Positions 4,582 to 5,190 of a DNA stretch of 5,190 bases are shown in pieces. The DNA comes from Deltaproteobacteria bacterium (GTDB lineage Bacteria > Desulfobacterota > SM23-61): positions 1-5,190 of the forward strand of contig JACRCA010000414.1 in the NCBI GenBank assembly GCA_016234425.1, given 5' to 3'. Each line of letters opens with the position of its first letter. Within the stretch, counting starts at the first letter, position 1. Position numbers and translations under genes: made by a program. The notes beneath the pieces were generated by a model, which worked only from the letters and a program-made list of their open reading frames with translations, was not told the DNA's origin and ran no database searches.

Positions 4582-5190
4582 ATGAAGGATCTTATCACGA
4601 ATGTCCTCGACTTGGCGAAATTGAAAAGGGCAGATTACGCCGACATCCGCATCGTTCGTCGCCAGATGGAAGGGATTGAGGTAAAGAATGGAATTGTGGA
4701 GGCTCTCACCAGCGACGAAGATTTCGGCTGCGGCATCAGGGTTCTTTTTCAAGGGGCCTGGGGATTTGCCGGCAGTTCGAAAGTAAATAAGCAGGAGATG
4801 GAGAGTATCTTTAATAAGGCCTGGAAGATCGCCAAAGGAAGTTCAAAGGCCAAAGGAAAAGATGTCTTCTTTCCCCCTGGCTCTCCTGTGGTGGCAACAT
4901 GTAAAACGCCAATCTCCATCGACCCGTTTAATGCCTCCCCGGAAAACAAACTGAAGCTCCTCCTCAAGGCTGATGAAATCATGCGCCAGAATAAGAAAGT
5001 AAAGATTTCAGAAGCATTTATGGGTTGCTATAAAACGGCGAAGACTTTCGCATCCACTGAGGGTTCCTATATTGAACAGGAGATCATAGAATGCGGCGCT
5101 GGCATTGCCGCCACAGCCATCGAAGGAGGGGAAGTCCAGGTTCGATCTTATCCCAATTCCTTCCGGGGAAATTTTGCCACGAAAGGCTAT
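4582..5190 (+). CDS. tldD: TldD-like protease subunit, N-terminal part (runs off the window)
   Basis: The frame is open for 203 codons to the right edge with no stop. The product begins MKDLITNVLDLAKLKRADYA and shows the TldD N-terminal pattern: DYADIRIVRRQMEGIEVKNG (18-37), then EALTSDEDFGCGIRVL (40-55), QGAWGFAGSS (57-66), and near the edge VQVRSYPNSFRGNFATKGY (185-203), the block that in full-length family members precedes the HExxxH zinc site. The catalytic motif therefore lies outside the window, and catalytic competence cannot be verified here. With the zinc-less TldE-like gene upstream on the same strand, it is best read as the metal-bearing partner. Full-length relatives have about 450-500 residues, so less than half is present. 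It is cytoplasmic, with no signal peptide. Confidence 0.85.
   Translation, partial: MKDLITNVLDLAKLKRADYADIRIVRRQMEGIEVKNGIVEALTSDEDFGCGIRVLFQGAWGFAGSSKVNKQEMESIFNKAWKIAKGSSKAKGKDVFFPPGSPVVATCKTPISIDPFNASPENKLKLLLKADEIMRQNKKVKISEAFMGCYKTAKTFASTEGSYIEQEIIECGAGIAATAIEGGEVQVRSYPNSFRGNFATKGY

Overview
The window looks like an ordinary chromosomal stretch from a mid-GC Gram-negative bacterium. My best guess is a Desulfobacterota (former Deltaproteobacteria) or similar environmental lineage. The basis is weak and indirect: the style of the metabolic genes, and intergenic DNA full of REP-like palindromes and short degenerate 'ATTCCGCATTT'-type repeats. There is no rRNA, tRNA, CRISPR array, phage gene or transposase.

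Layout. Positions 1-83 probably hold the last codons of an upstream plus-strand gene that runs in from outside the window. A two-gene plus-strand operon follows: an isocitrate/isopropylmalate-type beta-decarboxylating dehydrogenase (226-1284) and, 18 bp later, a small single-domain cupin (1303-1638). Directly downstream is a short in-frame remnant resembling the C-terminal end of an ADP-forming acyl-CoA synthetase (1656-1775). It runs into a large imperfect hairpin with a T-tract (1761-1845). On the minus strand, convergent with this operon, is an RraA-like / HMG-aldolase-family protein (1846-2514) with its own candidate promoter and an overlapping palindrome. A 384-bp gene-free stretch (2515-2898) carries a nested, about 127-bp REP/MITE-like element. 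The rest is a plus-strand pair of TldD/PmbA-family genes: a TldE/PmbA-like, apparently non-catalytic subunit (2899-4254) and the N-terminal part of a TldD-like partner (4582 to the window end). They are separated by 327 bp containing a second composite REP pair.

How the genes may work together. TldD and TldE homologues form a heteromeric metalloprotease in which TldD carries the zinc site, so this pair is very probably one functional unit. The dehydrogenase, cupin, RraA-like protein and acyl-CoA synthetase remnant would all suit metabolism of hydroxy- or oxo-carboxylic acids. That link rests only on proximity, and the two halves are on opposite strands. I found no convincing sign of a new biological system. 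The points most worth checking are the unusual cofactor and substrate motifs of the dehydrogenase, the acyl-CoA synthetase remnant, the REP-derived elements (one arm recurs perfectly and another shows a compensatory base change), and two small palindromes placed like operators.
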